Shown here one piece after another: positions 6,367 through 7,370 of a stretch of 7,370 bases of DNA; the stretch's first letter is position 1, and each line of letters opens with the position of its first letter. The position numbers and the translations under genes were made by a program. Location of the stretch: assembly GCA_003499525.1 (NCBI GenBank), contig DNTB01000033.1, forward strand, positions 1-7,370, read 5' to 3'. The stretch comes from Flavobacteriales bacterium. Its GTDB lineage: Bacteria > Bacteroidota > Bacteroidia > Flavobacteriales_G > Salibacteraceae. Under the pieces are notes generated by a model. The model was given only the letters and a program-made list of their open reading frames with translations, was not told where the DNA came from and made no database searches.

Positions 6367-6792
6367 ATGGTGAGAGTAAACCTGACTATCCCGGATAAAG
6401 GCGCAAGGCTATCCGTTCCTCCTGGCTGGTCACACCGTTCTGACGACAAGGGCTACCTACTGGTCACTCCCGACTACATCCCGGGCTGCAGGATGTCCTT
6501 CAGTTTCCGCTCCATGCCGGAGGGCATGCCGGCGTTGGCCTTCATCCATCACAATGCCCAGAAGAGAGAGGCAGACGTCTGCAAGTCAGGGGAGAATTGG
6601 TATATCTTCTATGAGGAGAAGGGGGCGTATGCGGAGGAAGGCGCGAGGGCATTCTGCTGGGAGATTGGTTTCGACAACCATGTGGTGGCCGTCTTCGCCG
6701 AAGTCCCCAATGAGTATGTCACCCAAGCGACGATCGAGAAGCTCGTCACGGACATGGCGGATGTCGTGGAGTCGGCTCACTGCGAGTCATAG
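6367..6792 (+). CDS. Small soluble protein of unknown function (cassette E)
   Basis: 141 residues, sole gene of cassette E; GAGGGG at 6351-6356 is ten bases before the ATG. I do not recognise a named family. The pattern PDKGARLSVPPGWSHRSDDK (9-28), a short strand-rich middle with SFSFRSMPEG, then AFCWEIGFDNHVVAVFAEVP and a C-terminal helix (ATIEKLVTDMADVVES) resembles small alpha/beta proteins of the DcrB/PsbP-like kind, but this is a loose visual likeness. No signal peptide or membrane segment. It is clearly GC-richer than cassettes A-D, a sign of a different donor. The stop is 11 bases before the R'' of attC 4, and the cassette's start and R'' boxes match exactly. Confidence 0.75.
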   Translation: MVRVNLTIPDKGARLSVPPGWSHRSDDKGYLLVTPDYIPGCRMSFSFRSMPEGMPALAFIHHNAQKREADVCKSGENWYIFYEEKGAYAEEGARAFCWEIGFDNHVVAVFAEVPNEYVTQATIEKLVTDMADVVESAHCES

Positions 6793-6803
6793 CGCCAAAT
6801 GGA

Positions 6804-6864
6804 GCCGAACCAGCCCCATGCACGTGACGTCGCTATCGCGCCGCCCGTGATGGGCACGTTATGC
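6804..6864 (+). other. attC: attC site 4 (cassette E end)
   Basis: R'' GCCGAAC at 6804-6810 and R' GTTATGC at 6858-6864, 61 bp. CCCAT-G-CACG (6815-6824) pairs with CGTGATGGG (6846-6854), leaving one unpaired G at 6820, and the loop contains the palindrome GACGTC. R'' is the exact complement of GTTCGGC at 6335-6341, closing cassette E. Confidence 0.85.
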
Positions 6865-7370
6865 CTATGTGTTGGGTCCCGGCGCCCGGATGGCTGGAGA
6901 CCGACGCGGTGCTGCGGGAGTTTTCTGACGAGCGGACCACGGCGGTGACTGGCTACCGGCGCTTCGTCGCCGAAGGCGTCGGCGCCGCCAGCCCGTGGCA
7001 AGGGCTCAAGGGCCAGATCTACCTGGGCTCCGATCAGTTCGCCGCACGCATGCAGGCTCGGATCGACCCGGCGCGCCCTCTGCGGGAGGTTCCAAAACGG
7101 CAACGCCGAATTCTGGCCAAACCGCTGGCCGACTATGCCGATCACTGGCCGGACCGCGATCGCGCGATGGCTGAGGCTTACCGCACGGACGCTTACAGTA
7201 TGCAAGGTATTGCCGACTACTTCGGCATCAGTAGAATGACCGTAAGCCGGGCAGTGAAGCGCCACGAAGATGTGTCCGCAACGCCGAATGTTACATGTGA
7301 GAGCTGGCCCCGTCTCCAACATGACCCCGTCTCCAAGTCCGTACCGTCTTATGATGCCAACCCGCTTTCC
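6861..7370 (+). pseudogene. C-terminal fragment of REP-associated tyrosine transposase (IS200/HUH-like)
   Basis: The frame is open from ATG 6861 (or 6867), inside or just past the R' box of attC 4, to the window end: 170 codons without a stop. The part from W at 6891 on (PAPGWLETDAVLREF, then YRRFVAEGVGAASPWQGLKG and QIYLGSDQFAARMQ) matches the C-terminal region of Y1/HUH transposases related to RAYT proteins. A helix-turn-helix follows at about 7194-7262 (MQGIADYFGISRMTVSRAVK), then a Pro/Trp-rich tail. The N-terminal HUH and catalytic tyrosine domain, over half of the usual protein, is missing. Loss begins at the attC junction, so the gene was cut by cassette recombination or the fragment was captured as a cassette. 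It cannot transpose by itself. Codon use is GC-rich, unlike cassettes A-D. The 3' end lies outside the window. Confidence 0.72.
7308..7336 (+). repeat. Direct repeat CCCCGTCTCCAA near the transposase tail
   Basis: The 12-mer CCCCGTCTCCAA occurs at 7308-7319 and again at 7325-7336, separated by five bases. It lies in the last visible part of the transposase fragment and could be the start of a repeat tract of the kind found beside such genes, or simply a low-complexity tail coding motif. Confidence 0.4.

Larger units (their letters stand above)
402..6858 (+). mobile_element. Integron gene-cassette array, five cassettes (A-E)
   Basis: Cassette limits deduced from R boxes are: A 402 to about 3133, B 3134-4199, C 4200-4618, D 4619-6335, E 6336-6858. 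All genes lie on the + strand. The first six bases of A, B, C and E are exactly complementary to the first six-base-plus-G R'' box at the end of the same cassette, as expected when a circular cassette re-forms its own attC. D is the exception (TTATAC start, TCTTAAC R''). A to D are AT-rich and E is GC-rich, as usual for cassettes of mixed origin. A and D hold two genes each and are long for cassettes. No integrase or attI is visible, so the position within a full integron is unknown. Confidence 0.85.

Noticed and set aside
6554..6850. A 98-codon + strand frame inside cassette E
   Set aside because: Arg/Ser-rich shadow of the 141-residue gene; it runs through the attC and has no family features.
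6777..7322. A 181-codon minus-strand frame
   Set aside because: It is opposite the transposase fragment, whose + strand reading has clear family motifs and a helix-turn-helix; the minus reading is a shadow and also covers attC 4.
1..7370. Integrase gene, attI, CRISPR, tRNA or rRNA
   Set aside because: No tyrosine recombinase motifs, no regular repeat-spacer pattern and no tRNA-like cloverleaf were seen on either strand.

Overview
The window reads as a stretch of an integron gene-cassette array. Between about 402 and 6858, genes on the + strand are separated by palindromic sites with the layout of attC: an R'' box ending in AAC, two stem arms with an extra unpaired base in the left arm, and an R' box starting with GTT. 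Four such sites can be drawn (4113-4205, 4560-4624, 6294-6341, 6804-6864). The best internal check is that a cassette's first bases (TTRRRY) should be complementary to its own R'' box. This holds for four of the five cassettes: GTTGGGC 401-407 with GCCCAAC 2892-2898; TTAGCC 3134-3139 with GGCTAAC 4113-4119; GTTAGAG 4199-4205 with CTCTAAC 4560-4566; GTTCGGC 6335-6341 with GCCGAAC 6804-6810. No integrase gene or attI is in the window, so it is either an inner part of a chromosomal integron or a cluster of attC sites without an integrase.

Layout. 1-401 is AT-rich, palindrome-rich and without a convincing gene. Cassette A carries two genes: a DUF262 protein (530-1777) and a HEPN-domain protein (1781-2872) three bases downstream. 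It is followed by a GC-rich 207-bp stretch (2924-3130) that folds on itself as a long imperfect rod. Cassette B has one gene, a second HEPN-type protein with three zinc-knuckle modules (3153-4112). Cassette C has a small unknown gene (4219-4557). Cassette D again has two genes, a three-Cys-motif partner protein TcmP (4641-5546) and its usual partner, a DUF5131 (phage Gp37/Gp68-like) protein (5556-6278). Cassette E has a small unknown gene (6367-6792). Directly at the last attC junction begins the C-terminal part of a REP-associated (IS200/HUH-like) tyrosine transposase that has lost its catalytic domain and runs off the window.

Working together. Cassettes A, B and D look like defence or toxin modules: a DUF262 NTPase/sensor-like protein with a putative HEPN RNase, a second putative HEPN RNase with zinc ribbons, and a putative methyltransferase-like/three-cysteine pair. 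Most cassettes carry one short gene, so the two-gene cassettes suggest that whole modules are being shuffled. This functional reading is inference; the families and motifs are visible.

Organism. attC cassettes with very different base composition (AT-rich A-D, GC-rich E and the transposase remnant) point to a bacterium, most likely an environmental proteobacterium, probably gammaproteobacterial. The sequence does not fix the species.
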